NCBI GenBank assembly: GCA_004553485.1 | Contig: SFLG01000002.1 | Coordinates: forward strand, 1 to 64,000 | Length of the DNA stretch: 64,000 nt | Direction of reading: 5' to 3' | Source: Bacteroidales bacterium | GTDB lineage: Bacteria > Bacteroidota > Bacteroidia > Bacteroidales > Muribaculaceae | Made by a program: the position numbers and the translations under genes | In this document: in pieces, positions 7,531 to 15,423 of the stretch | Position numbering within the stretch: position 1 is the stretch's first letter | Layout: every line of letters begins with the position of its first letter | Notes under the pieces: model-generated | Told to the model about the DNA's origin: nothing | What the model saw: only the letters and a program-made list of their open reading frames with translations | The model's database searches: none

Positions 7531-8475
7531 ATGAAGGTTGGACACTTCAGACAGAAGATAAAGCCGCTGATGATGCCGATTGCCATTGTGGCGGGCATCT
7601 TTTTTCACAAGGAGATTGAGGCCGTGGCCTTTCTGGCCCCGGCGTTGATTTTTGCCATGCTGCTGATAACGTTCTGCCGCATACGTCTCAGCGAGGTGCG
7701 CATCGAACGTATGTCGTGGCTGCTGCTTGCCGTGCAGCTGCCGGTGTCGCTGGCGGCGTACTTTGCCGTGCGCCCATTCAGCGAGGTGGCGGCGCAGGGG
7801 TTCTTTATCTGCATTTTCTGCCCGACGGCGACTGCGGCGCCGGTGATAACGCAGATGCTGGGCGGCAGCATAGCGCGTCTGGTGAGCTTCAGCCTGGTCA
7901 GCAACGCCGCGGTGGCGCTGACGGCGCCGTGGATTTTCGCCGCTATGGGCGACGGAGACGTTGACGTGCTGACGGCGATGCTGAGTATCGCGCGCCATGT
8001 GGTGCCGCTTATTTTGGCCCCGCTGGCACTGGCGGTGATTATCGGGCGCACCGTGCCGCGTGTCCACACCGTGCTGAGCGAGAAACAGGCCATCTCGTTC
8101 TACCTTTGGTCGATTTCGCTTATAATAGTTGTGGGCCGCGCCGTCAGCTTTGTCATGTCAGAGCCCGCCGAGGCCATCCCGCTGATGGTGACGCTGGCGC
8201 TGCTGGCTCTCGTGGCCTGTGCCGTGCAGTTTGCCGTGGGGCGCCGCATCGGCCGCGCCTGCGGCGACCGCATCGCCGGCGCACAGGGCCTGGGGCAGAA
8301 GAACACCGTGTTGGCGATATGGATGGCGCTGACCTACCTCAACCCGCTGACGTCGGTGGCTCCGGCGGCTTACGTGTTGTGGCAGAACACCTTCAACTCG
8401 GCCCAGCTGTATCTTAAGATGCGTCGCGGCGACTCAGCCCCGAAAGGCGGCGAAGCAAGACGTCAGAAAACATAA
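7531..8475 (+). CDS. BASS-family (SBF-like) membrane transporter
   Basis: The 314-residue protein is almost entirely hydrophobic, with about nine or ten membrane helices. It resembles the bile acid:sodium symporter (SBF/BASS) superfamily. The CIFCPTATAAPVITQMLGG segment matches the unwound helix with conserved Pro and Thr residues of the first repeat. A GLGQKNTVLAIWM segment near residue 255 matches the second. Related proteins move bile acids, pantoate or other organic anions; the substrate cannot be told here. ATG at 7531 is preferred over a TTG two codons earlier. The C-terminus is basic. The Crp/Fnr gene follows 144 nt downstream. Confidence 0.78.
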   Translation: MKVGHFRQKIKPLMMPIAIVAGIFFHKEIEAVAFLAPALIFAMLLITFCRIRLSEVRIERMSWLLLAVQLPVSLAAYFAVRPFSEVAAQGFFICIFCPTATAAPVITQMLGGSIARLVSFSLVSNAAVALTAPWIFAAMGDGDVDVLTAMLSIARHVVPLILAPLALAVIIGRTVPRVHTVLSEKQAISFYLWSISLIIVVGRAVSFVMSEPAEAIPLMVTLALLALVACAVQFAVGRRIGRACGDRIAGAQGLGQKNTVLAIWMALTYLNPLTSVAPAAYVLWQNTFNSAQLYLKMRRGDSAPKGGEARRQKT

Positions 8476-8619
8476 AACAATTATAGCCTCCACGGCGTTT
8501 TAATCGCGGAAGCATAGAGCTCCCCACGCCGTAGCCCGTATTTTTCTGACCCGGAAAAATTTGCGGCATATAGGTGTATAAGGTTATAACTTAGAAGATT
8601 ACAAGTAAGTCGAGATAAG

Positions 8620-9318
8620 ATGAACAGCATATTTGAGACGCTGTTGGACCTGCCTCTGCTGCGCGGCGCGTCGCGCGAGCGCATATCAGAAACGGCGGGC
8701 AACACAAAATTCCATTTTCTGAAGTATCTTGAAGGCAACCAGATAGTTGCCCCGGGACAGCAGTGCTCGCACATGATGTTTCTGCTGAGCGGAAAGGTGC
8801 GCGTCGAAGTCGCCAGCTCGGACGGCCGCTTCCGCGTGGGCCAGACGCTGACGGGCCCCGACGCCATACTGCCGCAGTTCCTCTTCGGGCGCAATACCGT
8901 CAGTCCCTGCACGGTCACCGCCACCGACACCTGCAGCATCATGCAGGTCGACAAGAACGACTGGCTGAAGATCCTCAACTTGGACCCCGTGTTCATGCTC
9001 AACTACCTCAACATGCTCAGCAGCGGCTCGCAGAATGTCGTCGAGGGCATCCTCGCCATCACCACCGGCAGTATCGAAGAGCGCCTGGCCGTGTGGATTG
9101 TGTGTATGACCCAGCCCGGGGCGACGGAGATTACCCTCGGCTGCCGCCAGCGCGACCTGTACAGCGTCTTCGGCGTCCAGCGCAGCTCGTTCATCTCGGC
9201 CATGGAGAGCATGCGCGAGCGCGGCCTCATCGAATACACCAACAACGAAATCACCGTCAACGACCGTCGCGCCATGCAGGCCCTCATCACGGGCGCAGCC
9301 CTCGCCAATGCCGACTGA
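8620..9318 (+). CDS. Crp/Fnr-family transcriptional regulator
   Basis: The 232-residue protein has an N-terminal cyclic-nucleotide-binding-type beta-roll (about 15-125), a dimerisation helix (about 125-155) and a C-terminal winged helix (about 165-225) with an LYSVFGVQRSSFISAMESM recognition region. The cysteines at about 48, 93, 100, 160 and 171 do not form the N-terminal cluster of Fnr, and the residues that bind cAMP in Crp are not evident. The effector is therefore unknown. It stands alone on the plus strand between the BASS transporter and the ArgC-like gene and could regulate either. Confidence 0.88.
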   Translation: MNSIFETLLDLPLLRGASRERISETAGNTKFHFLKYLEGNQIVAPGQQCSHMMFLLSGKVRVEVASSDGRFRVGQTLTGPDAILPQFLFGRNTVSPCTVTATDTCSIMQVDKNDWLKILNLDPVFMLNYLNMLSSGSQNVVEGILAITTGSIEERLAVWIVCMTQPGATEITLGCRQRDLYSVFGVQRSSFISAMESMRERGLIEYTNNEITVNDRRAMQALITGAALANAD

Positions 9319-9386
9319 AGACGCCGCCCGCAGTGCGTTTTGACGCCGATGTTTTTAGCCGATGTGCTTAATTGATAAATATTTCG

Positions 9387-9394
9387 TAAATTTG
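9387..9394 (+). promoter_or_regulatory. Probable -7 promoter box upstream of the ArgC-like gene
   Basis: TAAATTTG fits TAnnTTTG and lies about 140 nt before the ATG at 9535. The nearest TTG is only 12 nt upstream, so the assignment is weak and implies a long 5' leader. Confidence 0.3.
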
Positions 9395-9534
9395 GCCGAC
9401 AGTTAACCCTACCAATTCCCCAAGCCCCCTCCCGGCCCTTGAAATTTGCGGTTTAATGTATGGAATAAGTGACCTCGAAACCGATACCCCATAAACCCCT
9501 TAGGCTGAGCCGGCGAAACGTAAAATAGAAAATT

Positions 9535-10458
9535 ATGATACGAGCAATAGTCAGCGGAGCCGCCTCCCCCGCCGGTGGTGAGCTTGTCCGCCTCCTCCTT
9601 CACCATCCCGATGTCGAGCTGACAGTGGCCTGCCAGCCCGCCCACGCCACCATGGCGCTGTCGAGTGTCGTCCCCGGCTTTATCGGCGACACGTCGCTGC
9701 GCATAGCCGAGACGTACGGACCCGCCGACGGCGACGTGCTTTTCCTGGCCGACTCGTCCGAGCCCGACTTTGACATTGACGGCCCGGAGGCCTCCGACCT
9801 GCGCGTCGTCGACCTGACGGGCATCCTCGAAGGCCACGAAGGATTTGTGACGGGCGTGTGCGAGCTCAACCGCAAGCCGCTGGTGCGCGGGGCCAAACGT
9901 GCCGCCGTGCCCGACGCGCTGACGCTGCTGGCCGTGACGTCGCTGCTGCCGCTGATGAAGGGCAGTCTGCACGAGGGCGAGATAGTGGCCATTGCCGAGG
10001 GCATCGGCCCCGAACATGCCGTCGTCGCCGCCGGCCGCGCCTCGCAGATTATGCGCTATGCGCAGTTAGGCTACAACGGCCGGCTGAAAATCTCCACCGC
10101 CGAGAGCGGCGAGAGCGAGGTGCGCGACCTCAGCGGACGCGTGCGCTTCATGCGCTTTATGGCCTACGGCATCCCCGTCAACGCCGACCTGAAGCACGTG
10201 CAGGAGATGTACGACGAATACTTTGACGACCACAACTTTGTGTTCACCCTGCCGGGTCGCAAGCCGCATCCCATCGACGTGGTGAACACCAACAAGCTCC
10301 TCATCAACCTGGAGAAGAGTCCCGCCGACGGCACCCTCACCGTCACCGCCGCCTTCGACCCCGTGCTCAAGGGATCGGCCGGCGCTGCCGTCCACTGCAT
10401 GAACCTGCTCTTCGGCCTGCACGAGCGCACCGGCCTGGATTTGCTGGCCCTGGGGTGA
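9535..10458 (+). CDS. ArgC-like protein lacking the catalytic cysteine
   Basis: The fold of N-acetyl-gamma-glutamyl-phosphate reductase is visible along the whole 307 residues. There is a Rossmann start with a SGAASPAGGEL block (7-17), a GVCELNR block (107-113) where ArgC has GLPEINR, and a C-terminal GSAGAAVHCMNLLFGL block (280-295). The ANPGCYPT motif that carries the nucleophilic cysteine in ArgC is replaced by AAVPDALT (123-130), so no acyl-enzyme can form. The HRH-type histidine block is also changed. No arginine genes are nearby. I infer a non-catalytic or repurposed paralogue. The reading frame is intact with normal codon use, so it is not simply decaying. Confidence 0.75.
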   Translation: MIRAIVSGAASPAGGELVRLLLHHPDVELTVACQPAHATMALSSVVPGFIGDTSLRIAETYGPADGDVLFLADSSEPDFDIDGPEASDLRVVDLTGILEGHEGFVTGVCELNRKPLVRGAKRAAVPDALTLLAVTSLLPLMKGSLHEGEIVAIAEGIGPEHAVVAAGRASQIMRYAQLGYNGRLKISTAESGESEVRDLSGRVRFMRFMAYGIPVNADLKHVQEMYDEYFDDHNFVFTLPGRKPHPIDVVNTNKLLINLEKSPADGTLTVTAAFDPVLKGSAGAAVHCMNLLFGLHERTGLDLLALG

Positions 10459-10511
10459 GGCACTGATACGCGGAAGAAGATAATGCGCTAAATGATAATT
10501 GAATAATAGAA

Positions 10512-10559
10512 ACGACAAAGGCTCGGAATTTCCGGGCCTTTGGCGTATAGCTTTGTCGT
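10512..10559. terminator. Bidirectional terminator between convergent genes
   Basis: Nested inverted repeats lie between the ArgC-like gene and glsB: an inner stem AAAGGCTCGGA with TCCGGGCCTTT (one mismatch), and an outer pair ACGACAAAG / CTTTGTCGT (10512-10520 with 10551-10559). T-rich sequence flanks both sides only modestly. Confidence 0.55.
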
Positions 10560-10593
10560 ATTATAAGGTGTGTCGGTTTTGGTGCCGGGCGGG

Positions 10594-11497
10594 TCAGAGG
10601 TCGGGGTGGTAGGTTTGGATGTGGCGGTTTTTCTTGGCCTCGTAGATGTCGGCGAGGGTGAGCATGATGCCCGACTCCTCGACGTCGCCTCGAGGGCGAC
10701 AGGCCCATGTAGGCGTTCACCAGCGGGGGGATGGCGATGCCGTGGTTGTGGATTTCGGTGTTGAGGATGCGGTAGTCCTCGGAGTACGAACCGCCGTTGA
10801 AGATGGCGTCCATCTCGGGTGTGTCCACGTCGTTGTCGATGGGCTCGAAGGGGCGCACCAGGCCGTCCGGGTCGGGGAAATATCTGTGCAGGAAGTGCAG
10901 CAGCATGTCGCGGCACTTGCGGTTGTAGTTGCGGTACATCGTCATCTTGCCGAAGAGGAACCGTATGTCGGGGTTGAGGACGGTGATGGCGCCCAGGCCG
11001 TCCCACAGGTTGTCGAGGGCGAAGAGGGCTTTTGCGCCGGCGCGCGACGACTGGTACTCGGGGCGCACGAAGGAGCGGCCCAGCTCGATGGTGTAGGGCA
11101 GGTAGTCGCGGCAGAACTTGTCCGAGAAGCTGAACATGTGCGCCGTGGCTATGCGCAGCGTGCCGTCGTCGCGTCGGCGGATGTCGGAGCCGAGCAGAAA
11201 GCGGTATCCGCCCAGAATCTGTTCAGACTCGTTGTCCCATACTATAAGCTGGCGGCAGGGCGGGTCCATAAGGTCGTACTCGTCGATGTCGCACTCCTTG
11301 CCTGTGCCGCCGCCGGCGGCGCGGAAGGTTATCTCGCGCAGTCGTCCTATCTCGCGCATCACGTTGGGACACGACATGGCGTCCACCACATAGATGACGT
11401 TGCCGCCCTTGTTGGTGGTTCGCAGCAGACGGTCGGGGGTCAGCTCCGACTTCAGCACGTCGGTGGGCACGGCGGGAATTATAGGTTGCTGGGTCAT
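10594..11497 (-). pseudogene. glsB: Glycine-lipid N-acyltransferase, frameshifted by a small deletion
   Basis: The first 270 or so codons match the GNAT-type acyltransferase GlsB, which puts a 3-hydroxy fatty acid on glycine, including NVMREIGRLREITFR and ELGRSFVRPEYQSSRAGAKAL. After VNAYMGLSP the frame shifts at about 10691-10696. The expected ending, GDVEESGIMLTL and then a TGA at 10594, is present in another frame. About 12 residues found in homologues (TMRMFGTAINYGF-like) are missing, which fits a deletion of about 35 nt. The junction is a short inverted repeat, GTCGCC-TCGAG-GGCGAC. Read without correction the frame runs on to 10367 with an arginine-rich nonsense tail. It follows glsA by 23 nt. 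Either the gene is broken or the assembly is wrong here. Confidence 0.8.
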
Positions 11498-11520
11498 TAT
11501 CGGTAAGTTGTTGTTCGCGG

Positions 11521-12411
11521 TTAAATATTTGTCGGTACCTGTCGGGCCAGGCTATAGACGCGCCGGCACAGGTCGTCGGCGGTTTGGCGTGCCTGCGGGC
11601 CGCCCTTGATGTCGGCGGCGTCGACAGGGTCGCCTATCACTATGGGCAACGTTGTGCCCCGGCAGCCGAAGACCTCGCGCGGCAGACGCACCATCTCGAT
11701 GTTGAAGCCTATGCCCAGGCGTTGGCGCCAGCGCGCCAGGCGGTAGAAGAACATGCTGTTGCGGCCGCCGCAGTACACCGGCACCACCTTGCGGCCGTGG
11801 CGCACGGCCAGGTTGACGAAGGCGGGTTTCCAGGGCAGGTCGTGGACGCCGACACGCGGCAGCAGGCGCGACACCAGTCCGGCGGGGAAAATCAGCACCG
11901 GGTTGTCCGACGCCAGGGCCTCCTCGACGCGCAGGGCGGTGGCATGGTCCTGACGGCCGTGCTTGTTGACGGGCAGAAAGACCTCGCGCAGGGGCTCGAT
12001 GGCCATGAGCATGTCGTTGACCATCACGTAGACGCGTCCGCCGAAGTGGCGGCTCATCAGGTCGATAAGGGCCATGCCCTCGATGCCGCCCAGGGGGTGG
12101 TTGCTCACCAGCATCACGCGCCGGTCGTTGGGGTCGGGCAGGCGGTCGGCGCCTACGACGTGTGTGCGCACGTCCAGCACCTCGAGCACGCGGCGGGCAA
12201 AATCGCCGCCGGTGGCAGGCCAGGCGGCCTTGAGCAGCGCGTTCATCTGCGGCACGCAAATCACCTTCTCGAGCCAGCGTATGAGCCACTTGGGCACAAA
12301 GCGCATGCGCTGCCGGCCCAGCTTGCGCGTCAACGTCCCCGGCAGGTCAATCTGCAGGGGCGAGGGCGTCGCGCCGCCCTCAAGGCCGATGTCGGTGATG
12401 CAGTTGCTCAT
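11521..12411 (-). CDS. glsA: Glycine-lipid O-acyltransferase (PlsC-like)
   Basis: The 296-residue protein belongs to the lysophospholipid acyltransferase superfamily. SNHPLGGIEG at 103-112 stands in for the usual NHxxxxD catalytic block, and FPAG at 175-178 is the acceptor-binding block. In Bacteroides GlsA and GlsB together make glycine lipids: GlsB N-acylates glycine with a 3-hydroxy acid, then GlsA adds the second chain to the hydroxyl. Here glsA comes first on the minus strand, 23 nt before glsB. A membrane-surface location is expected. The gene itself is intact, but its partner carries a frameshift. Confidence 0.85.
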   Translation of the reverse strand: MSNCITDIGLEGGATPSPLQIDLPGTLTRKLGRQRMRFVPKWLIRWLEKVICVPQMNALLKAAWPATGGDFARRVLEVLDVRTHVVGADRLPDPNDRRVMLVSNHPLGGIEGMALIDLMSRHFGGRVYVMVNDMLMAIEPLREVFLPVNKHGRQDHATALRVEEALASDNPVLIFPAGLVSRLLPRVGVHDLPWKPAFVNLAVRHGRKVVPVYCGGRNSMFFYRLARWRQRLGIGFNIEMVRLPREVFGCRGTTLPIVIGDPVDAADIKGGPQARQTADDLCRRVYSLARQVPTNI

Positions 12412-12850
12412 TGGTGGCAGACAGTGCGCCGCGGCGTGCGGCAGGTAAAATCGACTCTAAACAATTGCCACTCAAAGCCCAAAGGCACCTGTAAATGCCA
12501 TCCGGACCTGAAAAATGACAATCAAAAATTTTAGCGGTTACAAAATTACTGTATTTTTCCGAAATAACCGCACTATTCGCCCCGCCAATCGCGTCTTGCC
12601 GTTTCCTGTTGTATCCCGGCAGCGCGGTTTTCGCTTTTTAGGGCCGGCATCTCGTCGCTGCCGTCGCTGTTGAGCTCGACGCCGGGGAGCCGCGCTCCGA
12701 AAGGCGGCGTCGAACGGTGGTGCCGTCGGCTCCGAAACAAAAAAGTGGGCGGGGGAGGGGGATATTTACGTTTTTTGTCGTACTTTTGCAGTACGTCCCG
12801 AACAGGGCGGTTATTATTGTTTTTTTATCGAATTTTAAATCTTACGAAAT
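12412..12850. other. 439-bp divergent intergenic region (glsA / DUF4494 gene)
   Basis: No gene is supported here. On the minus strand TAATTTTG (12541-12548) is a likely -7 box for glsA and is framed by inverted arms GCGGTTA and TAACCGC (12534-12540 and 12565-12571), which could be an operator. On the plus strand TACTTTTG (12781-12788) is a likely -7 box for the DUF4494 gene. A GC-rich stretch at about 12660-12720 contains an 8-bp inverted repeat (TCGACGCC / GGCGTCGA) of unknown meaning. Confidence 0.5.
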
Positions 12851-13291
12851 ATGGCAAACTGGTTCGAGTGCAAAGTGCGCTACGACAAAGTACAGGACAA
12901 CGGGTCGGTGAAAAAGGTCAACGAGCCCTATCTGGTGGATGCGCTCAGCTTCACGGAGGCTGAGGCACGCATAATCGAGGAGCAGACACCCTTTATCTCG
13001 GGCGACTTCTCAGTGTCGGCGGTGAAACGTACAAAGATAAGCGAGATTTTCTACGACGAGGGCGGCGACCGCTGGTACCTGGCCAAGGTTGCCTTCATCA
13101 CCATCGACGAGAAGTCGGGCGTGGAGAAGAAGTCGAACTCGTTCATCCTCGTCCAGGCCACCGATTTTAAAAACGCCGTCGAGAATTTCACCAAAGGCAT
13201 GGCCGACACAATGGCCGACTACGAGATTGTCTCCATCGCCGAGACGCCCCTCATGGACGTTTACCGCGCCAAGCTGACCCTCGACAAGTAA
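12851..13291 (+). CDS. DUF4494 domain-containing protein
   Basis: The 146-residue soluble protein has the DUF4494 start MANWFECKVRYDK and the FILVQATDFKNAVENF segment near the middle. It has no signal peptide or membrane helix. The family is small and found mainly in Bacteroidales, and its role is unknown. It often lies next to the YggS-type PLP protein gene, as here with a 12-nt gap, so the two are probably cotranscribed. That context hints at amino-acid or cofactor homeostasis but proves nothing. It has its own probable promoter box at 12781-12788. Confidence 0.88.
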   Translation: MANWFECKVRYDKVQDNGSVKKVNEPYLVDALSFTEAEARIIEEQTPFISGDFSVSAVKRTKISEIFYDEGGDRWYLAKVAFITIDEKSGVEKKSNSFILVQATDFKNAVENFTKGMADTMADYEIVSIAETPLMDVYRAKLTLDK

Positions 13292-13303
13292 TAGCGCTGC
13301 GCG

Positions 13304-13981
13304 ATGTCAGAGTCTGAAAAGATACGTCAGCGCCTCGAGGCCGTGCTGGGCACCCTGCCCCCCGGGGTAGGGCTGGTGGCCGTGTCGAAGTTCCATCCCG
13401 CCGAGGCCGTCCGCGCCGCCTACGACGCCGGCCAGCGTCGCTTTGGCGAGAGCCGCGTGCAGGAGCTGCTGGCAAAGGAGCCGGTGCTCCCCGCCGACAT
13501 CGACTGGCACTTCATAGGACATCTGCAGACAAACAAGGTGCGCCAGCTCATCGGCCATGTGGCGATGATAGAAAGCGTAGACAGTCAGCGCCTTATCGAC
13601 GAAATAGACCGCCGCTCGGCAGAGGCCGGGGTGGTGACAAAGGTGCTGATGCAGGTGCACGTGGCCCGCGAGGAGACGAAGTTCGGCTGGTATCCCGACG
13701 AGCTGATGGAGTATTTCAGACAGCGCCGCTTCGAGGCCCTGCGTGCCACCCATATCTGCGGAATAATGGGCATGGCCACCAACACCGACGACACCGCGAT
13801 TGTCGCCGCCGACTTCAACGCCATCGCCCTGTGCAAGCGCCGCATCGAGGAAATTTGTCCCGACCTGCGCGGCTTTGACGTGCTGTCGATGGGCATGAGC
13901 GGCGACTACCCCCTGGCCGTGAAATGCGGCTCGACCCTCGTGCGCGTTGGCACCGCAATATTTGGCGAGCGGCAATACTGA
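13304..13981 (+). CDS. YggS-family PLP-binding protein (PLP homeostasis)
   Basis: Members of the YggS/PROSC family bind pyridoxal phosphate in a TIM barrel like that of alanine racemase. They buffer the cofactor rather than catalysing a known reaction. The 225-residue protein has the PLP lysine 29 in VAVSKFHP, FGESRVQE near 47-54, FIGHLQTNK at 70-78 and the phosphate-binding LSMGMSGDYPLA block near 195-206. It starts at ATG 13304, 12 nt after the DUF4494 gene. A 10-11-nt tandem array (13989-14051) follows directly behind its stop. Confidence 0.94.
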   Translation: MSESEKIRQRLEAVLGTLPPGVGLVAVSKFHPAEAVRAAYDAGQRRFGESRVQELLAKEPVLPADIDWHFIGHLQTNKVRQLIGHVAMIESVDSQRLIDEIDRRSAEAGVVTKVLMQVHVAREETKFGWYPDELMEYFRQRRFEALRATHICGIMGMATNTDDTAIVAADFNAIALCKRRIEEICPDLRGFDVLSMGMSGDYPLAVKCGSTLVRVGTAIFGERQY

Positions 13982-13988
13982 CCCTCCC

Positions 13989-14051
13989 GACTGACCCGCG
14001 ACTAACCCCGATTAATCTTGACTAATCCTGATTAAACCTCGATTAATCCCC
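13989..14051. repeat. Degenerate tandem array, 10-11-nt unit
   Basis: Six units begin with GA: GACTGACCCGC, GACTAACCCC, GATTAATCTT, GACTAATCCT, GATTAAACCTC, GATTAATCCCC. The complement has the same G-run plus TTAATC shape as the array at 271-351. Both arrays sit immediately 3' of a gene in the same relative sense. Confidence 0.8.
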
Positions 14052-14089
14052 GAAAAAACTAATTCAAAATACTTAAACCCTAAACTATT

Positions 14090-15409
14090 ATGTCATCTAA
14101 AACACAGGAAAACGGTAAAAATTATGCGCTGCCTATTGCCATAATGTTTGCTCTGTTCTTTATGATTGCGTTTGTCACCGGTTACCAGAACCCTCTGGGC
14201 GATGTCATCAAAAAGATGTCGGGCAACTCGGTAATTGCCTCACAGCTCGGTACTTTCGCCAACTTTATCGCATACGCCGTGATGGGCTATCCCGCCGGCA
14301 AAATTCTGCAGAACAAGGGCTACCGCTACACCGCCCTGATGGCCGTCAACGTCGGCTTCTTAGGTGTGCTGGTCACCTATCTGTCGGGCTTTATCGAGGA
14401 CATGACCCTTGCCGTGGCCATTTACCTGTTGGGCGCCTTCATCGCCGGTTTCTCGGTATGTATGCTCAACACCGTCGTCAACCCGATGCTCAACTCGCTG
14501 GGTAAGAACCAGAAGCAGGGCAACCAGCTGGTACAGTTCGGCGGCTCGTGCAACTCGCTCGGCGCCACTCTCGCCCCCGTCATCGTGGGCGGCCTCATCG
14601 GCGGCAGCGCCAGCACCATCTCGTCTGCCAATCCTGTGTTCTACATGGCAATGATAATCTTTGCCGTAGCCTTCCTGGTGCTCTACTTCACCAAGCTCCC
14701 CGAGGCTCCCGACTTCGGCAAGGACAAGGAGAAAATCCCCGCCTCGGGTGCCTTCCGCTATAGCAACTTCGTCTTCGGCATGGTCGCCATCTTCGGCTAT
14801 GTAGGCCTTGAGGTGGGTATCGCCAACTTCACTCTGCAGTACCTCAGCGGCAACGAGTCCATCGCCTCCGGCACCATGACCGCCGCCGCCATCGCCGGCA
14901 CCGTCACGGGTCTCTACTGGCTGTTGATGCTCGTCGGCCGTCTCATCGGCGGAGTCATCGGCGGCAAGGTATCGAGCCGCGCCATGCTCGTCACCACCGC
15001 TACCGTGGCCGCTGTCCTGCTCCTGCTCGGCATCTATATGCCCGAGAGCAAGGTGCCCTTCTTTGGCTTCAACTCGTCCGACCTCAGCTTTATGCCCGTC
15101 AGCATCCCCGTCAATGCCATCTTCCTGGTTCTCTGCGGCCTGTGCACCTCGGTGATGTGGGGCGCAATCTTCAACCTGTCGGTAGAGGGCCTGGGCAAGT
15201 ACACCCAGGTTGCCTCGGGCATCTTTATGATTATGGTCTGCGGCGGCGGCATCATCCCCCTCATCATGGGCGCCATCGCCGGTGGTACGGGCATCCTCGG
15301 CAGCTTCTGGCTGCTTGTCGCTGTCTGCATTTATCTGTTGGCTTACGCCCTCGTGCTGTCGCACCCCAAGAGCCATAACGACGAAAAGCTCTACGAGGAC
15401 GGCAAATAG
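14090..15409 (+). CDS. MFS transporter, FucP/GlcP-like proton symporter
   Basis: The 439-residue inner-membrane protein has 12 predicted helices. It resembles the fucose:H+ / glucose-mannose:H+ (FHS) branch of the major facilitator superfamily, with FFMIAFVTGYQNPLGDVIKK in helix 1, YPAGKILQNKGYR after helix 2 and a NTVVNPMLN block in helix 4. The second half has a GRLIGGVIGGKVSSR loop. The precise sugar cannot be read from the sequence. The porin gene follows after 14 nt, so the two are probably cotranscribed and may supply an outer- plus inner-membrane uptake route. Confidence 0.86.
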   Translation: MSSKTQENGKNYALPIAIMFALFFMIAFVTGYQNPLGDVIKKMSGNSVIASQLGTFANFIAYAVMGYPAGKILQNKGYRYTALMAVNVGFLGVLVTYLSGFIEDMTLAVAIYLLGAFIAGFSVCMLNTVVNPMLNSLGKNQKQGNQLVQFGGSCNSLGATLAPVIVGGLIGGSASTISSANPVFYMAMIIFAVAFLVLYFTKLPEAPDFGKDKEKIPASGAFRYSNFVFGMVAIFGYVGLEVGIANFTLQYLSGNESIASGTMTAAAIAGTVTGLYWLLMLVGRLIGGVIGGKVSSRAMLVTTATVAAVLLLLGIYMPESKVPFFGFNSSDLSFMPVSIPVNAIFLVLCGLCTSVMWGAIFNLSVEGLGKYTQVASGIFMIMVCGGGIIPLIMGAIAGGTGILGSFWLLVAVCIYLLAYALVLSHPKSHNDEKLYEDGK

Positions 15410-15423
15410 GAAATTATCTGATA

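Noticed and set aside
9535..10458. Normal arginine-pathway ArgC
   Set aside because: The cysteine motif is missing and no arginine genes are adjacent.
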